Assembly: GCF_963378095.1 (NCBI RefSeq)
Contig: NZ_OY726397.1
Span: 1,488,001 to 1,552,000 of the forward strand
From: Mycolicibacterium sp. MU0053
GTDB taxonomy: Bacteria; Actinomycetota; Actinomycetes; Mycobacteriales; Mycobacteriaceae
Length of the DNA: 64,000 nucleotides
Direction: 5' to 3'
A program made the translations under genes and the position numbers. Below are positions 42,118 to 50,824 of this stretch, one piece after another. Position 1 is the first letter of the stretch. Every line of letters starts with the position of its first letter. The notes beneath the pieces are model-generated. The model worked only from the letters and a program-made list of their open reading frames with translations. It was not told the DNA's origin and made no database searches.

Positions 42118-43319
42118 CAGCGCAAGACCTTCACTGGGACGCGGTTGTAGCCACCGACATTCTGCATCTTCACCTTCGTCAGACCCTCCCATTTCACCTC
42201 GTAACGGGGCATGAAGTCGAGCAGTCGTTCCATGGCGATCGTTGTTTCCAGGCGGGCCAGCGCCGCCCCGAGGCAGCTGTGGATGCCGTACCCGAGGCCG
42301 AGGTTCTGCGCCTCGCTACGGTCGCGGTCAATGTCGAAGACATGCGCGTCGGTGAACGCCCGCGGGTCCCGGTTGGCCGCGGCATACATCAGGAACACCG
42401 GTTTGCCTGCCGGAATGGTGACGCCGTGCAGTTGTGTTTCCTTGAGGGTGAAGCGCACGTTGTAGTGCACCGGACCGTCGAAGCGCAACATCTCTTCCAC
42501 CGCGGCCGGCACCTTGCTGCGGTCGTCGAGCAACTTCTGCCACTGGTCCGGGTTCTTGGCGAAGGTCACCATCGCGTTGCCGAGGAGTTTGGTGACGGTT
42601 TCGGCGCCGGCGCCACCGAGCAGTGAGGCGAATCCGGCGATCTCGACGTCGTCGAGCTTGCGCAGCTGACCGTCCTCGGCGAGGATCTCCGCGGCAATCA
42701 GCCGACTCAGCATGTCGTCCTGCGGGTTGGCGCGCCGCTCCTGCGCCAGCTTGTAGTAATACATGCCCGATTCGATGGCGGCCGCCATGCCGGCCTCGGT
42801 GTAGCCGATGTTGCCCGGTTCCCGGGTCAGCGAGGTGTCGATCCAGTGCCGCACCTGCTGCCCATACTCCTCGGGCACCCCGGCCATCCGGGTGATCACC
42901 TCGACCGGGAACGGGCCGGAGAAATCTTGGACCACGTCGAAGTTGTCGGGGTCGGCCTGGCTCAGATAGTGGTCGATCAAATGCTCGACCGTCTCGCGCT
43001 GCGACTGGATCGCCCGCGGGGTGAACGCCTTGTTCACCAGGCTCCGCATCACCCGGTGGTCCGGCGGATCCATGAACATGACCAGCTTCTGTGGTCCCTC
43101 TTCGGAGGTCACCATCGCCAGGTCGCAGCCGCGGGCCGAGGAGTAGGTCTCGTGGTCCTTCAGCGCCGCCGCGACATCGGCGTGCCGGGTCAGCGCGAAG
43201 AAGTCCAATTCCTCGCTGTAGTAGACCGGAGCCTCGTCCTGCATCCGCAGATAGATGTCGTAGGGATCGTCGAAGTATTCGTCTGAAAACGGGTCGAAGA
43301 TGACCTGGGGCTTGGTCAT
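42117..43319 (-). CDS. Cytochrome P450
   Basis: The 400-residue P450 has the I-helix motif GGAGAETVT and the heme loop LGYGIHSCLGAALAR at about residues 342-356 with Cys349; Leu replaces the usual Phe at the loop start. It is not a close relative of the other P450s in the window. A 3-cysteine ferredoxin is coupled downstream. The 97-base gap to the next minus-strand gene upstream (ending 43417) contains a small dyad that could be its operator. Confidence 0.92.
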   Translation of the reverse strand: MTKPQVIFDPFSDEYFDDPYDIYLRMQDEAPVYYSEELDFFALTRHADVAAALKDHETYSSARGCDLAMVTSEEGPQKLVMFMDPPDHRVMRSLVNKAFTPRAIQSQRETVEHLIDHYLSQADPDNFDVVQDFSGPFPVEVITRMAGVPEEYGQQVRHWIDTSLTREPGNIGYTEAGMAAAIESGMYYYKLAQERRANPQDDMLSRLIAAEILAEDGQLRKLDDVEIAGFASLLGGAGAETVTKLLGNAMVTFAKNPDQWQKLLDDRSKVPAAVEEMLRFDGPVHYNVRFTLKETQLHGVTIPAGKPVFLMYAAANRDPRAFTDAHVFDIDRDRSEAQNLGLGYGIHSCLGAALARLETTIAMERLLDFMPRYEVKWEGLTKVKMQNVGGYNRVPVKVLR

Positions 43320-43367
43320 GTGCGGCCTCCGGGGCTACGAGGTGCGAATGTTACGGATGACGGTTTA

Positions 43368-43384
43368 ACTGTAACGTTAACAGT
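43368..43384. promoter_or_regulatory. Possible small dyad upstream of P450
   Basis: ACTGT and ACAGT flank AACGTTA 49 bases upstream of the P450 start. The arms are short and the centre is offset, and no other copy was noticed, so this is only a possible regulator site. Confidence 0.25.
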
Positions 43385-43416
43385 AGCGTGGTCCCGCCGG
43401 GCCGAAAAGGGCGGAT

Positions 43417-44226
43417 TCACCTGCCGAGTCCGGCGTCGACGAGGGCTTCGAGCCGACCCAGGTCCGTGCCGAGTTCCGCTGCGGTGCGCCGAACTACGGT
43501 CACGTCCTTGTCGAGGAACTCGCCGACGGCGGTGACGAACCCCGCGGTCGATCCGGCGCGGGCAATGTTGCCCATCGCCCGGCTGGCGCCGCTGCCGTGT
43601 GGCAGTGCCGCGAGCATCGCGGATTCCTCGATTCCGAGGTGTTCGGCGAGCTTCGCCGCCTCGGCGACCAGCCCGATCTGGGCGGCGAACACGGTGTTGT
43701 TGATCAGCTTCATCTTCTGACCGCAGCCCAGCGGCCCGACGTGGACGACGGGTTCCCCGTAGGCCGCCAGCGCCGGCCGGGCTGTTGCCACCGCAGCATC
43801 GCTGCCCCCGAGGTACAGCGTGATCGCTCCGGCCGCGATGTCGTGTGGGCCGCCGCTGACCGGCGCGTCGATCACGCCGATCCCCCGCGCGGCGGCGACC
43901 TCGGCCACTGCGCCGGCCGTAGCGGGGCTGCCCGTGGTGTGCAGCACCAGCACCGAACCCGGCTGCATCGCTGCAAGTAATCCGTTCCCGGCGGGCGCGT
44001 CGAGGCAGAGTTCGCGCACCTGGTCATCGGTGAACACGCACACCACGACCACCTCGGCGCCGACGGCGACCGCGGTTACCTCGGCGACCGCGGTGGCGCC
44101 GAGATCGCGGAGGGCCGTGCGTTTCTCGTCGGATCGGCCCAGCGCGACGACGTCGTGGCCGGCACCGAGCAACCGTTCGATCATGGGCGTGCCCATCCGG
44201 CCCGCCCCGACGAAGCCCACCTTCAT
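43417..44226 (-). CDS. 3-hydroxyisobutyrate dehydrogenase family protein
   Basis: The 269-residue NAD(P)-binding protein has GAGRMG near residue 7, DAPVSGG in the middle, and the catalytic lysine in MKLINN. The ATG overlaps the stop of a second family member upstream by 4 bases (ATGA). The two adjacent paralogues differ clearly in sequence, so they probably act on different or sequential beta-hydroxyacids, or form a heteromer. Confidence 0.87.
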   Translation of the reverse strand: MKVGFVGAGRMGTPMIERLLGAGHDVVALGRSDEKRTALRDLGATAVAEVTAVAVGAEVVVVCVFTDDQVRELCLDAPAGNGLLAAMQPGSVLVLHTTGSPATAGAVAEVAAARGIGVIDAPVSGGPHDIAAGAITLYLGGSDAAVATARPALAAYGEPVVHVGPLGCGQKMKLINNTVFAAQIGLVAEAAKLAEHLGIEESAMLAALPHGSGASRAMGNIARAGSTAGFVTAVGEFLDKDVTVVRRTAAELGTDLGRLEALVDAGLGR

Positions 44227-45041
44227 CGCGGGTGGTCCATGTGACCCAGCGCGGTGTCGGCCGCGGTGAACACCGTGCCCTCCGGGGCGTCGGCGCGCGC
44301 GGCCAGGTCGGCGGCCAGTCGGACATCCTTCTGCAGCAGCCCACCGGCGATCGGCGCCAGATGCTCGAGGGTGCCCCCGAACATCGCGATGCTGTTCAGC
44401 GCCTTGCTGGTGCCGGAGCCACGGCTGAGCACCTCGCACATCTTGGTGCGGTCCACCCCCAGTTCCTCGCCGAGTTCCAGCAGGCTCATGGTGGTGCCCA
44501 GGTTCGCGCTGAACAGCAGGTTGTTCAGGATCTTGCTGACCTGTCCGGCGCCGAGCGGACCAAGGTGCACAATTGGGTCGGCGTAGGTTTCGAACACCGG
44601 GCGGCACTTCTCGAGGTCGGCCTCCGTGCCGCCGACCATCACCAGCAGTTGTTTGGCCTCGACGGCGGGGCCGCCGCCGCTGACCGGTGCATCCAGTACC
44701 GAGACCTGCTTGGCGGCAGCCTTTTCCGCCAACTCGCGGCACGTGTTCGGGTGCACGGTGCTGTGGATAACGATGACGCCACCGGGCTTCATGGCGGCCA
44801 GCAGGCCGCCCTCGCCCTCGCACAGTTCGCGCACATCGTCGTCGCCGACCACACACAGGCAGACGATGTCGCAGTCGGCGGCCAATTCTGCCGGCGTGCC
44901 CGCAACCTTCGCGGCGGTGTCGGCGTAGGGTTCCAGCGATGCCGCGCGGCGCGCCCACAGCGTCGTCGGTACGCCGGCCTCGACGATGGCACGTGCCATC
45001 GGACCGCCCTGGCTTCCCAGTCCAATGAATCCGACTCGCAT
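44223..45041 (-). CDS. 3-hydroxyisobutyrate dehydrogenase family protein
   Basis: The 272-residue protein has GLGSQGGPM at residues 7-15, DAPVSGGGPAVEAKQ in the middle and the catalytic lysine in SKILNN. Its ATG shares one base with the stop of the alpha/beta hydrolase gene upstream (TAATG). The downstream paralogue starts within its stop. The gene order hydrolase, dehydrogenase, dehydrogenase suggests release of a hydroxy acid followed by its oxidation. Confidence 0.87.
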   Translation of the reverse strand: MRVGFIGLGSQGGPMARAIVEAGVPTTLWARRAASLEPYADTAAKVAGTPAELAADCDIVCLCVVGDDDVRELCEGEGGLLAAMKPGGVIVIHSTVHPNTCRELAEKAAAKQVSVLDAPVSGGGPAVEAKQLLVMVGGTEADLEKCRPVFETYADPIVHLGPLGAGQVSKILNNLLFSANLGTTMSLLELGEELGVDRTKMCEVLSRGSGTSKALNSIAMFGGTLEHLAPIAGGLLQKDVRLAADLAARADAPEGTVFTAADTALGHMDHPR

Positions 45042-45976
45042 TATGTGCCCTCCATCGAGAAATCGGTTGTGGCTCGGGCTCGCAACGTGCTGCGGACCCG
45101 GCACTCTTCGGCAAATGACAACGCACTCAAGTGATATGCGGCCGCGGTGTGGCCCAAACTCAGGTTGTGCCCGCCGTGGATCTTCGTCGCGGTCCGCACC
45201 TGCGGCGCCGCGGCGAACAGACCCACCACGGTCTGGACCGCCGCGTCATCAACCGACCACACCCGTTCGAACTCCGCCAGTGCGTAGCGCACCGGGACCC
45301 GCACGCGCGCAGCCAGTTCGGTGATCACCGAGGCCCAGCTCGACACCAGGCCGGCCTCGTAGCCCGGTGAGATGGGGCCGGCTTTGACCCGCACGGCACC
45401 CGCGATGCCGTCGGGATACATCTGCGCGGGCTCCCACAGCAGTTCGCGCAGACCGGTTGGCACGTTGGTGATCGACGCCGTCGAGAGCACCGCGGCCGCG
45501 GCCTCCTGCTGGCGCAGTCCGGTGCCGGAGATCTCGATTCCCAGCAGGTCATCGGCGCGGTTCGGATCAGCGGCCAGCCGCAGCGCCAATTCGGTGCCGT
45601 TGGAATGGGCCAGGACGAACAATCCGGCACCGCGGTCGCGGTCGCCGAGGATGGCATCGATGGCCGCGTAGGCCATTTCGGTGCGGCGGGCCGGGTCGGT
45701 GAACTCCTCGGCGTACAGCGCGGAGCTGCCGAAGCCGGGCCGATCCAGGGCGATCACGGTGAATCCGAGCCGGGCGCCGAGGCGCAGCAGCGAAAGATGC
45801 GGGTGGCCCGGACAGTCGAAGTAGGCGCCCGTGGTGGCGCCCCCGTGGATGGCGACGACCACCGCGAGCGGGGCGACGCCGGCCGCCGGCACCGCCAGCA
45901 GGCCGGACATCGGCACCCCGTCGACCAGGACGACCCGCGGTGTCGGCGTACCGTTTTCGCTCACGCGTGGTTCCAT
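45041..45976 (-). CDS. Alpha/beta hydrolase
   Basis: The 311-residue protein has the oxyanion HGG at residues 44-46, DRPGFGSS near 78-85, the nucleophile elbow AHSNG with S125 (Ala replaces the usual first Gly), and a late HGGHNLSLG that supplies the catalytic histidine. It is a soluble esterase, thioesterase or C-C hydrolase; which one is not evident. It lies 43 bases downstream of the DUF35-thiolase gene in the same minus-strand operon. Confidence 0.83.
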   Translation of the reverse strand: MEPRVSENGTPTPRVVLVDGVPMSGLLAVPAAGVAPLAVVVAIHGGATTGAYFDCPGHPHLSLLRLGARLGFTVIALDRPGFGSSALYAEEFTDPARRTEMAYAAIDAILGDRDRGAGLFVLAHSNGTELALRLAADPNRADDLLGIEISGTGLRQQEAAAAVLSTASITNVPTGLRELLWEPAQMYPDGIAGAVRVKAGPISPGYEAGLVSSWASVITELAARVRVPVRYALAEFERVWSVDDAAVQTVVGLFAAAPQVRTATKIHGGHNLSLGHTAAAYHLSALSFAEECRVRSTLRARATTDFSMEGT

Positions 45977-46019
45977 TGCGTGACTCCTCCGCCGCTTCGT
46001 CCCTCAGCGGCTGCGTCGC

Positions 46020-47711
46020 TCACGCGTCGGCCCGGAGCAGCATCACTCCGCTCGGGGTCAGGCCGCCGCTGCTGACCACCGCTACCCGTGCGTCGGCGAC
46101 CTGCCGGTCGCCGCCCTCGCCGCGCAGCTGCGTGACCGCCTCGTGGAGCAGGCCCATGCCGTGCGTGCGGCCGTGCGAGAGCTGCCCGCCGTGCGTGTTC
46201 AGCGGGATCACGCCGTCGCGGGCAATGTTCGCTCCGCCGTCGAGGAAGTCCTTGGCCTCGCCGATACCGCAGAAGCCCAGCGCCTCCAGCCACGACAGGC
46301 AGTTGAAGCTGAAACCGTCGTACAGCTCGGCGACATCGACATCGTCGGGCCGCAGCGACGTGCGCGTCCACAGGTGCGCCGACTGACCCAGCACCTGCGG
46401 TTCGTGGGTCAGGGTGGTCTGGTCCCAGTCGGTGCGCTCGATGATCTGGGTGCCGACCGCTTCGAAGTACACCGGCGGTTTGGCCAGATCCGCGGCCGTG
46501 TCGACCGCCGAGACGATCACCGCCACCGCACCGTCGCACGGGACATCGCAGTCATACAGGCCGAACGGCGTCGTGATCAGCCGCGCCGACAGGTAGTCCG
46601 CCATCGTCATCGGGTCGCGGTAGATCGCGGTGGGGTTCAGTGCGGCGTTGGCGCGCTGATTCAGCGCGATCCAGCCCAGGGTTTCCCGGGTGGTGCCGTA
46701 ACGGTGGAAGTGCCGCTGCGCGTTGAGCGCGAGCGTATGCGCGGCCGACGTGGCGCCGAACGGCGCCTGCCAGTTGGTGGTCCGCATGCCGCCCGGCGGA
46801 GCAGCCTTGCCCTCCTTGAGGAGTTGGCTGAACGTCGCCTCCCACAGCGTGCGGAAACACAACACGTGCCGCGCCATCCCGGTGGCGACGGCCATCACCG
46901 CGGCGATCACCGAGCCGCCCGGGCCGAAGGTGTCCATGCCGCCGTTGATCCATGTCGGCTGAATGCCGAGGGCACCCTCGAGTGCGCTGACCCCGCCTTC
47001 GCCCATTCCGGCCACGTCCAGGCCCGGATAGGTGGACAACCCGTCGATGTCGGCCATTGTCAGCCCGGCGTCGGCGATCGCCGCCTCGCAGGCCTCGATC
47101 GTCAGCGACAGCGGCGGGACCATCAGCCGGCGGCCCATGCGGGAGGCCCCGATCCCGGTGATCGCGGCCTTGTCCTCGAACTTCTCCTGCCGCGCCATCG
47201 GTCGGACGTGCTTGGAAAAGTCTTCCGGGGCAATCTCATCCGTCGGCAGCGCGCCGGTCTCCTTGGGAGTGACGGGGCGGAACAGCGGCAGGTAGACGTC
47301 GTCGGCCTTCTCGAATTCCACCTGGACGATCTGACCCAGTTCCAGGTCCACCACTCCGCTGCCGTCGCCACCGTCGAGATCGATGTCGACCAGGATGTTG
47401 GTGGTGAGCCGGACCCGCGGGTCCTCCTCGAGCGCGACCTGCGCCACCACGTACGGGGCGGGCAGGCCCGGCAGGCTGAAGCGGTGGTTGACGGTGAAGC
47501 CGGCCAGTACCGCGCGCCCGGACACCTCCCGCACACCCATGTTGTGGCTGCGGCAGTAGCGGCACACCGGCTGCGGCGGGTGGATCAGCGCGTTGCAGTC
47601 GCCGCATTCACAGATGCGCAGCACTCCGTCGGCGCCTGCGGTCCAGAAGAATTCGTTGTCCAGCGTGAGCTGGGGGAGCGGCAGCCGGGTGGGCGCGTCG
47701 GATGAACTCAT
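46020..47711 (-). CDS. DUF35 (OB-fold)-thiolase-like fusion, probable aldolase
   Basis: The 563-residue protein joins two domains. Residues 1 to about 150 are a DUF35 unit with a rubredoxin-like zinc ribbon (CGDC and CRYC) followed by an OB fold. The rest is a lipid-transfer-protein/SCP2-type thiolase. The thiolase nucleophile region reads MDTFGPGG with no cysteine, whereas DVAELYDGFSF and THGGQLSHGRTHG keep the tyrosine and glycine-rich histidine regions. In cholesterol side-chain degradation the aldolase Ltp2 needs the separate DUF35 domain of ChsH2 to perform a retro-aldol cleavage; here both would be one chain. The ATG overlaps the ferredoxin stop (ATGA). Confidence 0.85.
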   Translation of the reverse strand: MSSSDAPTRLPLPQLTLDNEFFWTAGADGVLRICECGDCNALIHPPQPVCRYCRSHNMGVREVSGRAVLAGFTVNHRFSLPGLPAPYVVAQVALEEDPRVRLTTNILVDIDLDGGDGSGVVDLELGQIVQVEFEKADDVYLPLFRPVTPKETGALPTDEIAPEDFSKHVRPMARQEKFEDKAAITGIGASRMGRRLMVPPLSLTIEACEAAIADAGLTMADIDGLSTYPGLDVAGMGEGGVSALEGALGIQPTWINGGMDTFGPGGSVIAAVMAVATGMARHVLCFRTLWEATFSQLLKEGKAAPPGGMRTTNWQAPFGATSAAHTLALNAQRHFHRYGTTRETLGWIALNQRANAALNPTAIYRDPMTMADYLSARLITTPFGLYDCDVPCDGAVAVIVSAVDTAADLAKPPVYFEAVGTQIIERTDWDQTTLTHEPQVLGQSAHLWTRTSLRPDDVDVAELYDGFSFNCLSWLEALGFCGIGEAKDFLDGGANIARDGVIPLNTHGGQLSHGRTHGMGLLHEAVTQLRGEGGDRQVADARVAVVSSGGLTPSGVMLLRADA

Positions 47712-48031
47712 CGGGTGAATCCCCATTCTGCTTCGTTGTCGTCGACGTTGAGGCGCGCGGCCGGATCTTCGTCGGTGGGTGGTGGCGGCGGCGGCGGTTC
47801 GGGGCGGCGCTCGCTGATCTCCATGATCGCGTGCACCGGGCAGTCCAGCAGCGCCCGCATGACCGCATCGCGGTCTTGTTCGGGCACATTCCCGTCGCCC
47901 ACGAGCACGGCGTAACCCCAGTCGTCGAGCGAGAAGTATTCCGGCGCATGCTTGGCGCAGATTCCGAATCCGTCGCACATCGTGCGGTCCAGTTTGATCC
48001 GCATGTTCTCGATCGTCCTCTTGTCGGTCAC
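47708..48031 (-). CDS. 3-cysteine ferredoxin with proline-rich tail
   Basis: The 107-residue protein has the ferredoxin pattern C-x5-C in CDGFGIC and a final CP (DCPVHAI), so it probably holds a [3Fe-4S] cluster like mycobacterial P450 ferredoxins. An unusual run of seven prolines (RPEPPPPPPP) links it to an acidic tail. The GTG start follows GGAGG and overlaps the NuoF-like stop by 4 bases, which suggests that the NuoF-like protein reduces it. Confidence 0.85.
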   Translation of the reverse strand: MTDKRTIENMRIKLDRTMCDGFGICAKHAPEYFSLDDWGYAVLVGDGNVPEQDRDAVMRALLDCPVHAIMEISERRPEPPPPPPPTDEDPAARLNVDDNEAEWGFTR

Positions 48032-49347
48032 TGCGGCGCCTCCGCTACCTCTACCTGATAGGGCCGCTGCGCGGTGAAAACACCTGCGTCACAGACGGTA
48101 CAGCCATCGCCGAGGTGCTGTTCGACGGTATCGGGGAACTGCTCGAGCAGGCTGGCCGCGATGTTGGTGGCCGCGTCCAGCGTGCCGCACGCACCGCGCC
48201 CGCGCAGCACCACCGACCACCGGCGCAGCCGGGCGACGTCGTCCTCGGTCGCCACGCCATCGCGCAGGGCGCCCGCCGCCGCCGCCATGGCCGCGGTCCC
48301 GTTGAAGCAGGAACCGCACTGCCCGGCGTTCTCGCGATCGAAGTACGCCAGCACCGCGGCCGCGACCGCGACCGGGCACTCGTCGGTGAGGATCGAGACC
48401 GCGCCGCAGCCGAGGCCGCTGCCCAACCCGCGCAGCGTCTCGTGGTCCAGGTTCGCGTCGACGACGTCGGCCCCCAACAGGCCGGCGAAGTAGCCGCCCA
48501 TCAGGGCGCCGCGGACGGATTCGGGCGCAATCCCGTGCAGGACAAGGACTTCGGAAAGCCGCACACCATGCGGGAGTTCGTAGAGGCCGGCGGGACGGCC
48601 GCCGCCGGTGATGGTCGCCAGGAAGGTGCCCGGGGAAGCCTCGGTGCCGGCCTCACGGTAGCTACCCGCGCCGTGCCGCTGCACAAATGGCAGATTGGCC
48701 AGTGTTTCGACGTTGCTGACGATCGTGGGCAGTCCGCCGACACCCGCTTCGAAGGGGCGCGGCGGCTTGTCGGTGGGCTTGGCCGGACCGCCGTTGATCG
48801 CATGCACGGCGGCGGTTTCCTCGCCGGCGACATAGCCCGGCGCCACCACCCGAAGGCTGACGGTGAGCCCGCCCAGCGGATGGTCGGCAGCGTCCTGCAC
48901 CTCGCGCAGTGCGGTGTCGATCGCCTGGGCCGCCGCCGGATCGGAGACGTAGACGTGGGCGTGCTTGGCGCCGACCACAAGGGCGGCCAGCCGGGCACCG
49001 TCGAGCACCAGATGCGGCCGGTGGCGCAGCAGCCAGCGGTCCTTGACCGAGGCCGGCTCGCCCTCCTCGCCGTTGGCGACCAGCACGGTGTCGCGCCCCG
49101 CGACCGCGGCCGCGCGTACGGTCCGCAGCTTCACCGCGAGCGGGAAGGCGGCACCGCCTCGGCCCCGAATGCCGGCCGCCCGAACCTCGTCGAGCAGGGC
49201 CGCGGCATCGTCGAGCGCCGCATAGCCGCCGCCGGCGCGGTACTGCGCGTAATCCTCGACTCCGGTGCGGGGGGTGAGCAGTCGCGGGGCGGTGCCGGGC
49301 CAGACGCCGACGGTGAAACCGGCGGACACTGCGTCGGTCGTGTTCAT
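48028..49347 (-). CDS. NuoF-like NADH-binding flavoprotein
   Basis: The 439-residue protein resembles the 51-kDa subunit of complex I and related NADH dehydrogenases. The FMN/NADH motif GRGGAAFP is near residue 61, NGEEGEPASVKDR near 91, a central SLBB region follows, and a C-terminal iron-sulfur region ends the chain. In the latter, ENAGQCGSCF lacks the first of the four cluster cysteines; two remain there and one follows in GACGT. No NuoE partner is present. It may be an NADH:ferredoxin reductase feeding the ferredoxin downstream. The ATG follows GCAGGAG. Confidence 0.85.
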   Translation of the reverse strand: MNTTDAVSAGFTVGVWPGTAPRLLTPRTGVEDYAQYRAGGGYAALDDAAALLDEVRAAGIRGRGGAAFPLAVKLRTVRAAAVAGRDTVLVANGEEGEPASVKDRWLLRHRPHLVLDGARLAALVVGAKHAHVYVSDPAAAQAIDTALREVQDAADHPLGGLTVSLRVVAPGYVAGEETAAVHAINGGPAKPTDKPPRPFEAGVGGLPTIVSNVETLANLPFVQRHGAGSYREAGTEASPGTFLATITGGGRPAGLYELPHGVRLSEVLVLHGIAPESVRGALMGGYFAGLLGADVVDANLDHETLRGLGSGLGCGAVSILTDECPVAVAAAVLAYFDRENAGQCGSCFNGTAAMAAAAGALRDGVATEDDVARLRRWSVVLRGRGACGTLDAATNIAASLLEQFPDTVEQHLGDGCTVCDAGVFTAQRPYQVEVAEAPQ

Positions 49348-49409
49348 GGTTGACTCCTGCGGACCGGGGGGTGAGCTGACGGCGGTCGAAGCTGGCTAGT
49401 CTCGGGGGC

Positions 49410-49892
49410 ATGCGAACCGCTGTGGTGCGAGTGCGGGTCGACCCCGATGGGGCATTGACCGCGGCACAATTGGATGCCGGAATGGTGGCGTTGGCGGAGC
49501 TTGCGGTACGGGCCGGCGCCGAGTTGATCGAGAACAACCTCGGGGCGTTGCCACCCAGCCGCCGGGAAGTCGAGTTGCTGATGACCGGAGCGGATCCGGC
49601 GCAGCTGCAGGATGCGGCCATCGCGTTGTGCACCAAGACGTTCGGTGAGCTCGGCGCCCATCCGGTGCCCGGCGTGCTGACGTATGTCAGCCACGGCACG
49701 GACGCGGATGCCCGGGGTGTGCTCGCCGGGTTCGGACTGACCGGGGAGATCGAACGCACTCCGAGCGGCGACGGCTGGGACATCGTGGAGGTGACCCTGC
49801 GCAAGACCGATCTGGAGCGGGTGCCGGAGAGCAGGATTCACACCGCACTGGAGGCGTCGCTGAACTGCGACGTACGCATCCGCACGGTTTGA
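49410..49892 (+). CDS. Conserved hypothetical protein
   Basis: The 160-residue protein is encoded divergently from the NuoF-like gene. It is soluble, with no recognisable motif; the middle (TDADARGVLAGFGLTGEI) and the C-terminal IHTALEASLNCDVRIRT look like an alpha/beta fold. It is convergent with the hydrolase at 49907. No function can be assigned. Confidence 0.72.
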   Translation: MRTAVVRVRVDPDGALTAAQLDAGMVALAELAVRAGAELIENNLGALPPSRREVELLMTGADPAQLQDAAIALCTKTFGELGAHPVPGVLTYVSHGTDADARGVLAGFGLTGEIERTPSGDGWDIVEVTLRKTDLERVPESRIHTALEASLNCDVRIRTV

Positions 49893-49906
49893 CGGCACCG
49901 CGGCGC

Positions 49907-50806
49907 TCATGCCTGTTCCAGGAAATCCAGGATCGCCGGTGCCGCCTGTACCCAGGTGTCGAACAGGCAGAAGTCCTTGCCGCCGCTCCGGGCCATCTGC
50001 TCCCCGGCGCGTTCCCAGGCGTCCTCGGGCCACGGCGGGTCGATCAGTTGGGAACCCTTGATCAGGCAGTGGACTTCCATTGCCGTGCGCTTCGGATGGT
50101 CCCAATCGTTCTCCCCGCCCCGGATGATCAGCGTCGGCACGGTGATGTTGTCGAACATGTCGTCGGTCACGCCCGGGATGGTCTGGCCCGGCTTGGGAAC
50201 ATAGGCATTGAGCCAGCGCAGCATCACTTTGAGGAACGCGTCGGGATCCAGCGCCCGCAACCGCTGTTCGTTGGCGGGGTTCTGCGCGATGCGCTCGCGC
50301 CATTCCGGCACCTTCAGCAGGCCCTCGATGCCCAGACCGCGCACCGCCAGGATGCTCGGGACAACGTAGTGACCGCCGAGCACGAATGAGCCGTACACCC
50401 CGCCGACGATGTTCCACACCACGAGCTTTCGGACCAACTCGGGGTAGAGCATGGTGGTCAGCATCGAATCCCGGGCCCCGCCGGACCCGCCGGCGATGAT
50501 GCACGGACCGATGTCGAGCTTGGTGATCAACTGCGCCAACGTGTCGGCGCGCATGTGGGATTCGCTCTGTCCGTAGAATTGCACCTCGGACTTGCCGCAG
50601 TTGGGCCGGTCCCACAGCAGAACCCGGTAACCACCCTCGACCAGTGCCTCGGCCAGCGGTCGGAGCCCGGGGATGTCCTTGCTGAACCGCCCGCCGGGGG
50701 TCATGGCGATGAAATCGCCTTCGTTGCCCAGGATCTCGTATACGACGGCGCCGCCGTTGACCTCGATGACGTCTTCGTCCGCGTTGAGCACAGTGCTGGT
50801 AGACAT
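49907..50806 (-). CDS. Alpha/beta hydrolase, MhpC-like
   Basis: The 299-residue protein has MTPGGR at residues 35-40, LWDRPNCGKS at 64-73 and the nucleophile elbow GGSGG with S108, as in MhpC-type C-C bond hydrolases. A possible acid lies in GGENDWDHP. I see no histidine in the usual C-terminal position, so catalysis may differ. It is the last gene of the minus-strand operon 49907-53546 with a Rieske ferredoxin and two amidohydrolases. Confidence 0.82.
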   Translation of the reverse strand: MSTSTVLNADEDVIEVNGGAVVYEILGNEGDFIAMTPGGRFSKDIPGLRPLAEALVEGGYRVLLWDRPNCGKSEVQFYGQSESHMRADTLAQLITKLDIGPCIIAGGSGGARDSMLTTMLYPELVRKLVVWNIVGGVYGSFVLGGHYVVPSILAVRGLGIEGLLKVPEWRERIAQNPANEQRLRALDPDAFLKVMLRWLNAYVPKPGQTIPGVTDDMFDNITVPTLIIRGGENDWDHPKRTAMEVHCLIKGSQLIDPPWPEDAWERAGEQMARSGGKDFCLFDTWVQAAPAILDFLEQA

Positions 50807-50824
50807 GAGTGTTCTCAGGTGTCC

